Assembly: GCF_027595985.1 (NCBI RefSeq)
Contig: NC_073312.1
Location: 12,777,995-12,841,994 of the forward strand
Direction: 5' to 3'
Source: Sorex araneus
Taxonomy: Eukaryota > Chordata > Mammalia > Eulipotyphla > Soricidae
Length of the DNA stretch: 64,000 nucleotides
The notes beneath the pieces were generated by a model. The model was not told where the DNA came from and did not search any database. It saw nothing but the letters and a program-made list of their open reading frames with translations. Within the stretch, counting starts at the first letter, position 1. Every line of letters begins with the position of its first letter. This document shows positions 1 through 11,388 of the stretch, piece by piece. Both the position numbers and the translations under genes were made by a program.

Positions 1-630
1 ACAAAGCTTTCAGGTTTAAGTCCCAGTTACACAATGCTCGAACACCCATCCCTTCACCAGTGCACATATTCCACCACCAAGAATCACAGTATACCTTCCC
101 CCCCTCCCCCCACCTCCCCAGCCCCCCCGCCCCGCATGTGTAACTGGTAAATTTCACTTTACTTTCACTTTACTTTGATTACATTCAGTATTTCAACAAA
201 AAATTCACTATTTTTGATTTGGAGTTTCTCCCCCCTAAAGTTGACCTGCTGAAAATAAAGCATTTGATAATTTGTTTTCCATTGCTGAGAATGAAGCAAT
301 ATGAGGTCGAAAGGCCGCACTAGCAGCTGTATGGGTTTAGATTTCTGTATTTTAGTATTTTAGCAACTAAGTCCAGAGAAATATGCAGAAATCGCAACAT
401 TGTAAGCTTGTACCTCTCAGCTACTTTATATTCCACATATGAGTGCAATCTTTCTATGTCTGTCTCTTTCTTTCTGACTCATTTCACTCAGCATGATACT
501 TTCCATGTTGATCCACTTATATGCAAATTTCATGACTTCATGTTTTCTGACAGCTACGTAGTATTCCATTGTATAGATATACCAGAGTTTCTTTAGCCAA
601 TCATCCATACAGAATCTTTTTGTCACTCAT
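1..630 (-). mobile_element. LINE-1 3' end, 5'-truncated, antisense
   Basis: Read on the - strand, 626-426 encodes a typical L1 ORF2 C-terminus (WYIYTMEYYVAVRKHE followed by an MLSEMSQ-type segment) ending in a stop. It is followed by an A-rich 3' UTR, a G-rich polypurine tract (seen as C-runs at + 96-137) and the start of the terminal segment (CACTGGTGAAGGGATGGGTG on the - strand). The element is cut at the window edge, so its poly(A) end is not seen. It is 5'-truncated near 630 and only the last ~66 ORF2 residues remain, so it is dead for mobilisation. Confidence 0.85.
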
Positions 631-678
631 TCACACATGGAGACACAGAATATTGCAGTGCTAAGAAGAGCAGGTATC

Positions 679-855
679 GGGGCTGGAGCCATAGCATGGC
701 GGGTAGGGCATTTGCCTTGTATGCGGCCGACCCGTGTTCAATCCCCAGCATCCCATATGGCTTAATTACCACTGCCAGGGGTAATTCCTGAGTGCAGAGC
801 CAGGAGTAACCCCTGAGCATTGCCAGATGTGACCCAAAAAGCAAAAAAAAAAAAA
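679..855 (+). mobile_element. tRNA-headed SINE, family A (poly-A tail)
   Basis: Head GGGGCTGGAGCCATAGCA, a B-box-like TGTTCAATCCC, body GAGTGCAGAGCCAGGAGTAA, tail GTGACCCAAAAAGC then A14. It is flanked by a perfect 15-bp target-site duplication, AAGAAGAGCAGGTAT, at 663-677 and 856-870, which sets both ends. Confidence 0.9.
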
Positions 856-870
856 AAGAAGAGCAGGTAT

Positions 871-1052
871 AGGGGCTAGAGAGAGAGAGCACGAGAGCAC
901 CGTGGGCAGGGCACTTGCCTTGCATGCAGTCCACTGGGTTCAATTCCCGGTGCTCCGGTCCCCTGAGCACTATCAGAAGTAATTCCTGAGTGCAAAGCCA
1001 GGAGTAACCACTGGGCATCACTGGGTGTGGCCAAAAATAAAGAAAAAAAAAA
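871..1052 (+). mobile_element. SINE family A, older copy
   Basis: Head GGGGCTAGAGAGAGAGAGC, body and GTGTGGCCAAAAATAAAG tail as in family A, with many substitutions. It begins exactly at the second copy of the neighbouring SINE's target duplication, so the copy at 679 inserted at its 5' edge. Confidence 0.85.
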
Positions 1053-1840
1053 GCAGGATTTTTGTTTGTGTCCCTAGTCCAAAGCTCATGGAAGTCAGCA
1101 GGGAGAGTTGGGCCGAGAGGCGGTGAAGGACTCTCCCTCCAAGAAGCACAGCCAGAGACTTAGTGGCTTTCCCTGAGCGAGTGCCTGGTACCGGCTGGGT
1201 GCTCCAGAAATATTTGGTGAAGAAATCAAACTGTGGGAGGCATAAGGATGTGGTTGGATTGGAGCCACACCTGCTATGGAATGTGTGTGGCTTCCTGGTG
1301 CCCAGGAGAAGTCCTGACAATCCAGAAGGTTCTCCTGCTCTTGTAGCATGGAGCGTCTCTGATGGCTCATGTGGATGGAGCTGCTTTCTCTACTGAACCC
1401 GGACCTGAGGCTCTGGGTGCAGCTCCGACGGAGCCTGCATTCGAAGGCAGGGCCAGGAGTTTGGGGAATAATGTTGACTGTCTTCCCCGTGTTTCTGGAT
1501 GGGATCAGTGGATCCAGCCACAGGGATGCTGTGGAATTCCACCCCCTCCAAACGGAAATGTACCCACCCAGTTCTGCCTGTGTTCTTATCTGATGCTACG
1601 TCCCAGGTTTCGCAGGACTGGAATGTATGTAAATCGGGATGTGACTGAACTGATGAAGAAATGATGAGAGGAAAAGACAATGCACAGCTCAGGTCATCAG
1701 AGCCACAGAGACTCGGCACCCATGAAATTGTCCAAATGCATGGGGTTTGGAACTGTGGTGAGAGAAAGTTGGGATAGAAAGGTACCTGGTGGCTTTTGTG
1801 GCAGCAGTAGAAAATAGTGAAACTTGAAGCCTTTAAAAAT
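1053..1840. other. Intron 1, unique sequence
   Basis: Ordinary non-repetitive intronic sequence. Short open frames occur on both strands but none shows a splice-consistent exon or a recognisable protein. The polypyrimidine array starts at its right edge. Confidence 0.6.
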
Positions 1841-4312
1841 CTCCTTCCTTCCTTCTTCCTTCCTTCCTTCCTTCCTTCCTTCCTTCCTTCCTTCCTTCCT
1901 TCCTTCCTTCCTTCCTTCCTTCCTTCCTTCCTTCCTTCCTTCCTTCCTTCCTTCCTTCCCTTCCTTCCTTCCCTTCCTTCCTTCCTTCCTTCCTTCCTTC
2001 CTTCCTTCCTTCCTTCCTTCCTTCCTTCCTTCCCTTCCTTCCTTCCTTCCTTCCTTCCTTCCTTCCTTCCTTCCTTCCTTCCTTCCTTCCTTCCTTCCTT
2101 CCTTCCTTCCTTCCCTCCCTCCTTCCTTCCTTCCTTCCTTCCTTCCTTCCTTCCTTCCTTCCTTCCTTCCCTCCCTCCCTCCTTCCTTCCTTCCTTCCTT
2201 CCTTCCTTCCTTCCTTCCTTCCTTCCTTCCTTCCTCCCTCCCTTCCTTCCTTCCTTCCCTCCCTCCCTCCCTCCCTCCCTTCCTTCCTTCCTTCCTTCCT
2301 TCCTTCCTTCCTTCCTTCCTTCCCTTCCTTCCTTCCTTCCTTCCTTCCTTCCTTCCTTCCTTCCTTCCTTCCCTCCTTCCTTCCTTCCTTCCTTCCTTCC
2401 TTCCTTCCTTCCTTCCTTCCTTCCTTCCTTCCTTCCTTCCTTCCTTCCTTCCTTCCTTCCTTCCTTCCTTCCTTCCTTCCTTCCTTCCTTCCTTCCTTCC
2501 TTCCTTCCTTCCTTCCTTCCTTCCTTCCTTCCTTCCTTCCTTCCCTTCCTTCCTTCCTTCCTTCCTTCCTTCCTTCCTTCCTTCCTTCCTTCCTTCCTTC
2601 CCTTCCTTCCTTCCCTTCCTTCCTTCCTTCCTTCCCTTCCTTCCTTCCTTCCTTCCTTCCTCCTCCCTCCCTTCCTTCCTTCCTTCCTTCCCTCCCTCCT
2701 TCCTTCCTTCCTTCCTTCCTTCCTTCCTTCCCTTCCCTCCTTCCTTCCTTCCTTCCTTCCTTCCTTCCTTCCTTCCTTCCTCCTCCCTCCCTTCCTTCCT
2801 TCCTTCCCTCCCTCCCTCCCTCCTCCTTCCTTCCTTCCTTCCTTCCTTCCTTCCCTTCCTTCCTTCCCTTCCTTCCTTCCTTCCTTCCTTCCTTCCTTCC
2901 TTCCTTCCTTCCTTCCTTCCTTCCTTCCTTCCTTCCTTCCTTCCTTCCTTCCTTCCTTCCTTCCTTCCTTCCTTCCTTCCTTCCTTCCTTCCTTCCTTCC
3001 TTCCTTCCTTCCTTCCTTCCTTCCTTCCCTTCCTTCCTTCCTTCCTTCCTTCCTTCCTTCCTTCCTTCCTTCCTTCCTCCTTCCTTCCTTCCTTCCTTCC
3101 TTCCCTCCCTCCCTCCCTCCTCCCTCCCTCCCTTCCTCCCTTCCTTCCTTCCTTCCTTCCTTCCTTCCTTCCTTCCTTCCTTCCTTCCTTCCTTCCTTCC
3201 CTTCCTTCCTCCTCCCTCCCTCCTTCCTTCCTTCCTTCCTTCCTTCCTTCCTTCCTTCCTTCCCTTCCTTCCTTCCTTCCTTCCTTCCTTCCTTCCTTCC
3301 TTCCTTCCTTCCTTCCTTCCTTCCTTCCTTCCTTCCTTCCTTCCTTCCTTCCTTCCTTCCTTCCCTTCCTTCCTTCCCTTCCTTCCTTCCTTCCTTCCTT
3401 CCTTCCTTCCTTCCTTCCTTCCTTCCTTCCCTTCCTTCCTTCCTTCCCTTCCTTCCTTCCTTCCCTTCCTTCCTTCCTTCCTTCCTTCCTTCCTTCCCTT
3501 CCTTCCTTCCTTCCCTTTCTTCCTTCCTTCCTTTTCTTCCTTCCTTTTCCCTTCCTTCCTTCCTTCCTTCCTTCCTTCCTTCCTTCCTTCCTTCCTTCCT
3601 TCCTTCCTTCCCTCCTTTTCTTCCCTCCTTCCCTTCCTTCCTTCCTTCCTTCCTTCCTTCCTTCCTTCCTTCCTTCCTTCCTTCCTTCCCTTCCTTCCTT
3701 CCCTTCCTTCCTTCCTTCCTTCCTTCCTTCCTTCCTTCCTTCCTTCCTTCCTTCCTTCCTTCCTTTCCTTCCTTCCTCCCTCCCTCCCTCCCTCCCTCCC
3801 TCCCTTCCTTCCTTCCTTCCTTCCTTCCTTCCTTCCTTCCTTCCTTCCTTCCTTCCTTCCCTCCTTCCTTCCCTTCCTTCCTTCCTTCCCTTCCTTCCTT
3901 CCTTCCTTCCTTCCTTCCTTTCTTCCTTCCTTCCTTTTCTTCCTTCCTTTTCCCTTCCTTCCTTCCTTCCTTCCTTCCTTCCTTCCTTCCTTCCTTCCTT
4001 CCTTCCTTCCTTCCTTCCTTTCTTCCTTCCTTCCTTCCTTTTCTTCCTTCCTTTTCCCTTCCTTCCTTCCTTCCTTCCTTCCTTCCTTCCTTCCTTCCTT
4101 CCTTCCTTCCTTTTCTTCCCTCCTTCCCTTCCTTCCTTCCTTCCTTCCTTCCTTCCTTCCTTCCTTCCTTCCTTCCTTCCTTCCTTTCCTTCCTTCCTCC
4201 CTCCCTCCCTCCCTCCCTCCCTCCCTCCCTCCCTCCCTCCCTCCCTCCCTCCCTCCCTTCCTTCCTTCCTTCCTTCCTTCCTTCCTTCCTTCCTTCCTTC
4301 CCTCCTTCCTTT
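1841..4312. repeat. 2.47-kb TTCC/GGAA polypyrimidine microsatellite array
   Basis: Almost uninterrupted (TTCC)n on the + strand, with interruptions of only C or T type (CCTCCC blocks near 2,106, 2,262, 2,804, 3,106, 3,778 and 4,196, and TTTTCTTCC blocks at 3,520-3,625 and 3,920-4,120). The 3' third has a higher-order repeat of the TTTTCTTCC and CCTCCC variants. One strand is pyrimidine throughout. Because the tetramer and its variants contain no stop in any frame, it produces 800-980-codon artefact ORFs of FLPS or KEGR repeats. Array length is often miscounted in assemblies. Confidence 0.97.
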
Positions 4313-4497
4313 TTTTTCTCTTCGGAGTCACACCTGGCAACGCTCACTTACTGGTTCTGCTCATTTACCCTCACAATGCTTACTCCTGGTTCTGCACTCA
4401 GGAATTACTCCTGGCAGTGCTCACAGAACCATATGGGGTACTGGGTATCAGCATGCAAAGCAAGAGGCTTACCCACTGTACTGTCTCTCCAGCCCCG
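4309..4497 (-). mobile_element. SINE family A, antisense
   Basis: T-run and GAGTCACACCTGGCAACGCT (reverse of the tail), then ACTCAGGAATTACTCCTGGC and a head complement ending CTGTCTCTCCAGCCCC. Its poly-A side abuts the TTCC array, so the array may have grown from the SINE tail. Confidence 0.85.
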
Positions 4498-5172
4498 GCC
4501 TTTTCAGCTGAAACAAGACATCTCCTTTGTCTGTAATAACTGTGTATTAGCCAGTGTTTCCCAAAGAAGCAAAACCTACAGGATGCCTATCCAGCCTTCC
4601 ATAAGCACCCCCACACCCCCAGAGTTATTTTAAGGAATTAATTTGTGCAGTTATAGAACAGCTTAGTGACACATGAAATAAAGCAGCACACTTGTGTTTC
4701 AGCATTTGCTCATTCTTGGCTCTGGCAGGTGGCAGGCTGTGCCTTAGGGCCCTTTTGGTGTTCAAGGCAAAGGTCTGGAAAGTTGAAAGGAAGGAGTAGA
4801 GAGACCGAGGCAGAAATCCAGAACATGGCATAGTGAGGTGGATTGTTTCCTGAGTCTGAGAAGCTTCCAGGGGCCTCCTTTGCTGCTCGTTAGAAGTCAT
4901 CATTCTTTTTTCCCTAATCAACGAAAGAAAGAATGAATATGTCGCTATTCTGCAAGGACAATTATCTGGATTTCCTTGACCAGGTCTCCATTAGACCTCC
5001 AGGTCATTTATTGGAAATCTATTCATAATAGAGGAAGACTTTGGTAAAACACATACACACACACACACACACACACAAACATACACATCATTTTCCAACT
5101 TCTTACCATTTCATTAAAACAGCACTCACTTTCCCCATGAATCTCCCTCATTGAGTTAATTGCGCTTCTAGG
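4498..5172. other. Intron 1, unique sequence with a short (AC)n
   Basis: Non-repetitive intronic DNA apart from a ~35-bp (AC)n run at about 5,049-5,083. No exon-like frame or RNA gene seen. Confidence 0.55.
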
Positions 5173-5416
5173 TCACTGTCACTGTCATACCGTTGCTCAT
5201 TGATTTGTTCAAGCGGGCACCAGCAACGTCTCTCATTGAGAGACTTATTGTTACTGTTTTTGGCATATCCAATACGCATGGGTAGCTTGCCAGGCTCTGC
5301 CGTGCAGGCTCCATACTCTCAGTAGCTTGCCGGGCTCTCTGAGAGGGCGGAGGAATCGAACTCGGGTCGGCCTCGTGAAAGGCAAACGCCCAACTGCTGT
5401 GCTATCGCTCCAGCCC
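5173..5416 (-). mobile_element. SINE family B (CAGTGA tail), antisense
   Basis: Same tRNA-like head as family A (reverse end CTATCGCTCCAGCCC; B-box GAGTTCGATTCC on the - strand) but a different body: CCGGCAAGCTACTGAG, TGGCAAGCTACCCATG, ATATGCCAAAAACAGTAACA, ending GATGACAGTGACAGTGA with no poly-A. Confidence 0.85.
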
Positions 5417-7386
5417 TGCACTTCCAGGTAGGGTGTAAGAACCCTCAGTTATTCCCAGGGACTTGGGTCATCGTTGCCCTCACCCTCCTCCCCCCGCACC
5501 CCGGGAGCTTGTGAACTCCTTCTCATCAATTTTCACTTCCCAGACATGCAAGTGATGTTTCCACGTGGGGCTCCCTAGAACACATCTGTGTGGTGACTTT
5601 TCATGAGTTAACTATATTAGAAGGCAATTTAGTCCTTTCAAGTCAAAAGTCACCAAAAGAATAAAGCAGCTCCACTTTGGAAGGAGGCCACCCAGGCTTA
5701 CCCAAAGATGGCATCAGTAAAGACAATCACCATTCAGAATTTCCTGGTGAATGTGTCAAGAGTTTGAAAGGCCCATTGTCACACAGCTGAAACCTTCCTC
5801 CCAGCTGTCTCAGCACCATCTGTGAGATATTTTCCTGGAGTCCTTCACTTCGGCCGTGTCCCTGTTTGCCTGGAGTCAGGCTGGCCCTCGCAGCTCGGAT
5901 TGTTAAGCAGAGTCCGGACGGACACGCCATTTTCTTCTGCATGTACACATAACTTGGGGCCAGCAGTATTTCCTTTAGACAGGCCCTCGCTCAGGCTCGG
6001 TTTTCAAGTGACCACAAATGTTTTGAAGTTCTGCTCCCTGGCTGGACAGAGGAAAGTGCAGAGGTGGCCGTCAGAGGTCGTGGAGGGAGGCGAGGGATTT
6101 GAATTCAGATCTGGTCTTACTGGCTGTGGGACTTTGGGCGAGTTACATAACCCCGGGTCTGTTTGTTCATCTCAGGGGTGATCGCGTTAGCATCTGTGCG
6201 TGTCAGGGGTTCGGTGTGATGAGCTGTCAGTCACTTGCCCGACTGTATTATGAAGAGCTTCGTCTCTCTTTGGGGTTGTGTTCTTTCTTTTTTCATGGGT
6301 GGAAACCAGGCTAATGGGGTACTTTTGCCTTATTTTGGTAGCTGATTTTTTTCTTCATCATTTGTTTTAGCAGAAAATAAAATTGGTCCACCTAAAACTT
6401 GATTCTTCCTTGTTGCTGAGTTAAGTCTTCATGGAGGTCTCTGCTCTGTGCAGAATTACGTGGAGAAGAAAGCAGGGGGCCTTTCTCTCTAGGGTTTTCT
6501 AACTAAGCCTCACTGCCCTGTCAGTAATGCTTCTGTCAAGAGTCAGGTTCAGAACTAGCCTGTGGTAGAGGTGCCGGTTGTGGGGTCCCAGCGTCACGTG
6601 GAAAGGGTGGGGATAGGACAGGCCTGGGGGACTGGCACGATTCTTCACCCAGGCCCTGCACTGCCTTAGAATTCAAATAAGATTAGCTTCTTTTTGCCTA
6701 CCAGTTTGAGGCTGGGGGTGGCTAGCTGACTGCCTAACCAGGGGCGTCCGTGGGTACTGCAGGTGAATTCCAAGAGCCGGTGCTCATGTTACAGAAATTT
6801 GGGTTGAGGTTAGAGAGACATGTCTCTGCAGCTCAGGGACTCGCCACCCCCGGGAAGACAAGCTGCTGTCCCAGAGAACCCAGACAGCGGATGGCTGCGG
6901 TGCTGGGAGGGAGGGGAGCTGGCTGAGCAAGGAGCTGGCGGATACTCTGACTGCTGCAGCGAGCACTCCAGCACCCTGGCTTCTGGGAAGGCATGCAGAC
7001 GAGGGGATAGCAGGCAGCCCCCCACCTTGACAGGCTCTTGCAGGGAGCAGTGGTCACTGCATCTTTAAAGGGGGCCCCCAGGGTTCATCTTGGCCTAGGG
7101 AGAGACTCAGTGTGCCCGAGGGTCCAGGCTGGTGGGCCCAAAAAGGCTCAGGGAGCTCTCAGAGCCAGGCAGAGGGTCAGACACGGCTAGTTCCGGGCCA
7201 GTGCCTCCCCATGGGCGCTGAGCCAGAGCAAAAGTGGCTGGGGACAAGGAGGGGTGGGGGCGGTGAAAGGCTGGGGCCAGGCCACCATGGTGGAGAAACG
7301 ACAGAGAGACGGGGCAGGGTGGGGGGAAGAAGAGAGAGAGGGTCCCTCTAGAAGAGCCAGGGAGGGAGGAAGCTCTGAGCACACAT
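5417..7386. other. Intron 1, unique sequence
   Basis: About 2 kb without recognised repeats or exons. Only short open frames occur, with no protein family I recognise. GC content rises after ~6,800. Confidence 0.5.
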
Positions 7387-7781
7387 TTTTTTAAAAAAAA
7401 TTGAATCACCATGAGATACAGTTACAAGCTTTCATGTTTGGGTTACAATCTCACAATGATCAAACACCCATCCCTCCACCAGTGCACATTCCCCACCACC
7501 AATGTCCCCAGTATACAGCCCCCCTCTTTTCAGCCCTCTCCCTGCCTCCACCCGTACACTCGATGTACTTTTGGGCATTACGGTTTGCAGTACAGATACC
7601 AAGGGATAATCATGCTTGGTCCTTTCTCTACTTTCAGCACACATCTCCCATCCCGAGCGATCCCTCCCACCATCCTTGACTTGGTGATCCCTTCTCTATT
7701 CCAGCTGCCTCCTCCCCCAGCTCATGAGACAGGTATCCAACTACGGGGCAGTATTCTGGTTCCTTGTGTCTACTGTCCTTG
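7387..7781 (-). mobile_element. ~400-bp retroposon with L1-like 3' end and fixed 5' end
   Basis: Read on the - strand it runs from CAAGGACAGTAGACACAAGG to a 3' end resembling that of the L1 at window start (CACTGGTGGAGGGATGGGTG, GATTGTAACCCAAACATGAA, GGTGATTCAAT, A-rich tail). It shares its 5' start with copies at 19,109 and 37,790. No ORF. The target duplication is not clear for this copy. Confidence 0.75.
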
Positions 7782-8847
7782 GGTGTCAGTACATTCTTCC
7801 CAGCAAGAAAGGTGCTGGGGGAGAAAGGTTTGGCTGAAACATCGCGTAGAAACAAGGATGCAACCCAAACCAGTGCTGCCTTCCCAGTGTTGAGTCCGGG
7901 GGCTCTGAGGGTTCCCAGAATATCCCCGTGAGGAGGAGTCAGCTGGCTCTTGTTTGGGTAAGCACAGTACAGCCTGCTCGGGAGGGACCCTGTTCATCAG
8001 GTGCTTCTAAGAAGAGCATTCCTTTTCTCAGCCCTCCTCACCTGGGCAAACCCGTTTGGCCACCTCTTCTCTCCAGAGACTCACCCACTCTCAAGAGCAC
8101 TGTCCTGCCACCTCTTCCTGATCTCAGGTCCTTTCCAACTTTGTTTCCTTCACAGGGAGCCCCCTGTCCTGCCAGTCACCGTCCCCATCTCCCATCTCCA
8201 GCCATGCCCCCATTGTCATAATTTTCATTTATGGCCAGAGAGCTGGAATGGGGGGAAGTGTCAGTAAGGATCCCAAAACAACAACAACAAAAAAATGTTT
8301 TTCACCTGTGACTTCCATAGGGCTGTCCCGGGGAATGTCAGGGGTCACGTGGCCTCAGGCGGGAGAGACCAGGCCGGCTGGGGGAGCACCTCTGCGTGAC
8401 AGTAGCAGAGAGAGCCCAGGACAGACTTGGTTTTCCCTGCAAATGAACTTTCGTGATGTTGGTCAAGTCCCTATCTCCTGATGAAGGTCATTTTGTTTTT
8501 ATCAGCAGGTCCCTGCTTAAAGATGCTCAAGGGGGAGCATTCTAGCAATGAAAGGAAGAGAGGACGGGATGGAGAATGCTGGACCAGGAGGCACTGTCCA
8601 ATAGAACAAGGCTCCTAGGGGGAGAGAAATAAAGCAGAGGGACAGACCAGCCCACCTTGAGACAGCCTTGGGTTCGGGCTGCAGAAGTGAGGGGAGGTGG
8701 GGGAGTCTGGTGTGGTTCACACATTTGAGGAGTGTGAACCTGTACCCACAATCTTGTCAGTGTTGCCTCCACAAAAACTAACAAGGGCAGAAGGCTTGAC
8801 CTCAGGTGACCTCAGCTGCAAGAACGCAAGCTCTGAGACTAACACCC
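7782..8847. other. Intron 1, unique sequence
   Basis: About 1.07 kb of intronic DNA between two copies of the ~430-bp retroposon in opposite orientation. No exon, RNA gene or regulatory cluster could be supported. Confidence 0.5.
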
Positions 8848-9091
8848 TGGGACAGGAGAAACAAGGGCCAGGAGAAACAAGGGCCAGGAGGATTGGTCCA
8901 GGGTTGGAAGCCTGCTTCAGGTGCTGGGGGGAAGGCAGTTGGGACGGAGAAGGGACCACTACGCCAATGGTAGTTGGAAATGATCTCTCTGGATAAGAAC
9001 TGCGGGCTAAAGTAGATAAAGGACCGGACATGACAACCTCTCAGTACCTCTATTGCAAACCACAGTGTCCCCAAGGGGGAGGGGGGGAGGA

Positions 9092-9123
<32 letters not shown>

Positions 9124-9315
9124 CAGAGAGAGACAGAGTGAGAGAGAGAGAGAGAAGTAAGGGGTGGCTAGAGGGAAACTGGGGGACATTGGTGGTGGGA
9201 AATGTACACTGGTGGAGGGGTGGGTCTTGGAACATTGTATGACTGAAACCTGACCATGAACAGCTTTGTAACTGTGTGTCTCAAGGTGACTCAATACAAA
9301 ATAAATTTTAATGAA
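8848..9315 (+). mobile_element. ~430-bp retroposon, sense copy with internal (GA)n
   Basis: Starts near GGGACAGGAGAAACAAGGGC, matching the family 5' end with one extra 16-bp duplication of AAACAAGGGCCAGG. It then carries CATGACAACCTCTCAGTACC, an expanded (GA)n at about 9,089-9,155, ACACTGGTGGAGGGGTGGGT, and ends GACTCAATACAAAATAAATT. Opposite orientation to the other well-preserved copies. Confidence 0.75.
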
Positions 9316-11133
9316 AGACTCCATGCTCTCTCACAGCCTGCAGAACACTGCTGCCTTTCCCCATACCACCAAGAGTTTTAAAATTGCCAGAGACTTTGCA
9401 TTCTTCTCTGGAGGGGATGCTAAGTCTTGGAAATTCCGTCCCGCCACCGCTGCCCACTTCAGAGCCCACAGACCGCACCTCCCGGGTTCCTGGACTGAGT
9501 CACTTTGGATGGCCAGTCACTGAGAGCGCCCATGCAGAAGCGCAGTTCACTGGGGGCGCGTGCTCCCAGCCCCCCTGCTCCCGAGCTGTCGTGTGTTGCC
9601 TTCAAGGACAGCCCCTAAGCCTGGCTGAGCTGGGCCCTCCCCCTCCCACCGCTTTCAAAGGAGTGTGAGCCTGTCGGATCAGCGTGGAGACAGCAGGGAA
9701 GGATCTCTAGAGAGGCCGGCCCTTTCATCTGCCCAATCCCAGACACTCCAGAGAAGGACCGTCAGGGCCTCTGACGGGGAGGGCAGGCACGAGTGGATCT
9801 GGAGGTGAAATGAGGGGGAGCCAGGAATCGTCCAGCGAGCCCAGGCGGCGATGAGCACCTGTGGAGTCTGCGTGTGAATGCGTGTGATGGCCGTGAGCCG
9901 TGTTACTTTCTAAAATGGGAACTTTGCTGAGTCAAAACACCTTGGCTTGGCAGATGGATAAGGGGTCTTCCATGATAAGATGTCATGGGACTCTAGTGAT
10001 GGATTTCCAACTTTCGACCGTGAGAAGAAGGGTATTTTAGCTCAGTGCACACACACACGCACACACACACCACACACACACCACACACACACACACCCCA
10101 CATACACACACCACACACACACACACCACACACACCACACACACACACATCCCACACACGCACACCTGAAACAAAGGTTACCAGAAAGATGTGCTTGTCT
10201 AGGGCCAGTTCATTGTGATGGATTTTGCTACGTTTCCTGAAAGCTCTGGTGTTTTTGCTCACTGAGCTGCCGTCAGGCTTGATTTGCTGGTTGAACCATT
10301 AAACCTTAGGGCTGTGTCCACAGTGTGGAAGCCTGCAGTGGGCCCAGTGTTGGGGACCACAGGGAGCAGTTTAAGGACCTTGGCAGCACTCAGAACAAAG
10401 AGATGGAAGCCCCGTAGCCCCACCCCCTCTCCAGCCCTAGGCCTGCTGCCCTCTCCTTTGTGGTTTAAACTGGACCATCACAGCCATGCCCCTCAGTGCC
10501 TGGTGACCACGATCAGCAATTCTTGTGATGTGGTGGGCGCTGTGTGTTTCACCCAGAAACTCACCTGGCTCCGGAGACCTTAGGTGTGGCCATTTCAGAG
10601 GATGCAGAGAATTAAGATTACTGTTGGGCCATTTTGTGGATTTGGCAAATTGAGGCATGCCTCCCAAAGGGAATTGCTGACATGGAATTGTTTCACCCCC
10701 CTCTCTGTATTTAATTAGGACTTCCCGGTCTTTAGTAGCTCCAAGCCAGCTGATGTGAAAATAGGGGTTTACTGGTTCAGGTAACCAGCAAGTACAGTCA
10801 GCATGCACAGGGGTGGGGCTGGAGCTTTAACACTCGGGGCAGCCTTGCTGCTGTCCTCTGAGCTCTGGCTGCATCTTCAGGCTGCGAAGGGGACCCTGAG
10901 TGGATAGATACTTGTAAATCGAAGCATCGCCCCTCTCGTAAAGCCCATGTAGTGCAGAGAGAATCCAGGGCTTGCTGGAGTCCGAATCAGAGACATTCCA
11001 CTTCCTCTGGCTAGTGGGGGGAGTCTGCAAATTGGAATCATCTCGAACGTGTCTTCTCCAGTTGCCAAAAAAGAAGGGACACACTAGAGTCAGATGATAA
11101 ATTTATATTGGTTATACTCATTATTGATTCCTT
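9316..11133. other. Intron 1, unique sequence with an (AC)n run
   Basis: Non-coding intronic DNA. Contains an interrupted (CA)n at about 10,048-10,166 with CCACAC spacers. No supported gene. Confidence 0.5.
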
Positions 11134-11377
11134 GGGCTGGAGTGATAGCACAGCGGGTAGGGCGTTTGCCTTGCACGTGGCCGACCTGGGTTCGATTCCT
11201 CTGTCCCTCTCGGAGAGCCCAGCAAGCTACTGAGAGCATCCCGCCCGCACGGCAGAGCCTGGCAAGCTACCCATGGCGTATTCGATATGCCAAAAACAGT
11301 AACAAGTCTCACAATGGAGATGTTACTGGTGCCCACTCGAGCAAATCAATGAGCAATGGGATAACAGTGATACAGTG
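11134..11377 (+). mobile_element. SINE family B, with target duplication
   Basis: Head GGGCTGGAGTGATAGCACAG, B-box GGGTTCGATTCC, body CAGCAAGCTACTGAG and GGCAAGCTACCCATGG, end GGGATAACAGTGATACAGTG. Flanked by a perfect 11-bp duplication ATTGATTCCTT (11,123-11,133 and 11,378-11,388). It therefore ends in CAGTGA-type units rather than poly-A. Confidence 0.9.
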
Positions 11378-11388
11378 ATTGATTCCTT

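Noticed and set aside
1..630. A functional L1 element
   Set aside because: Only the last ~66 residues of ORF2 and the 3' UTR remain.
1390..4633. Open frames of 985, 938, 895 and 835 codons (KEGR and FLPS repeats)
   Set aside because: They are translations of the TTCC/GGAA microsatellite, which has no stop codon in any frame. No gene-like flanks.
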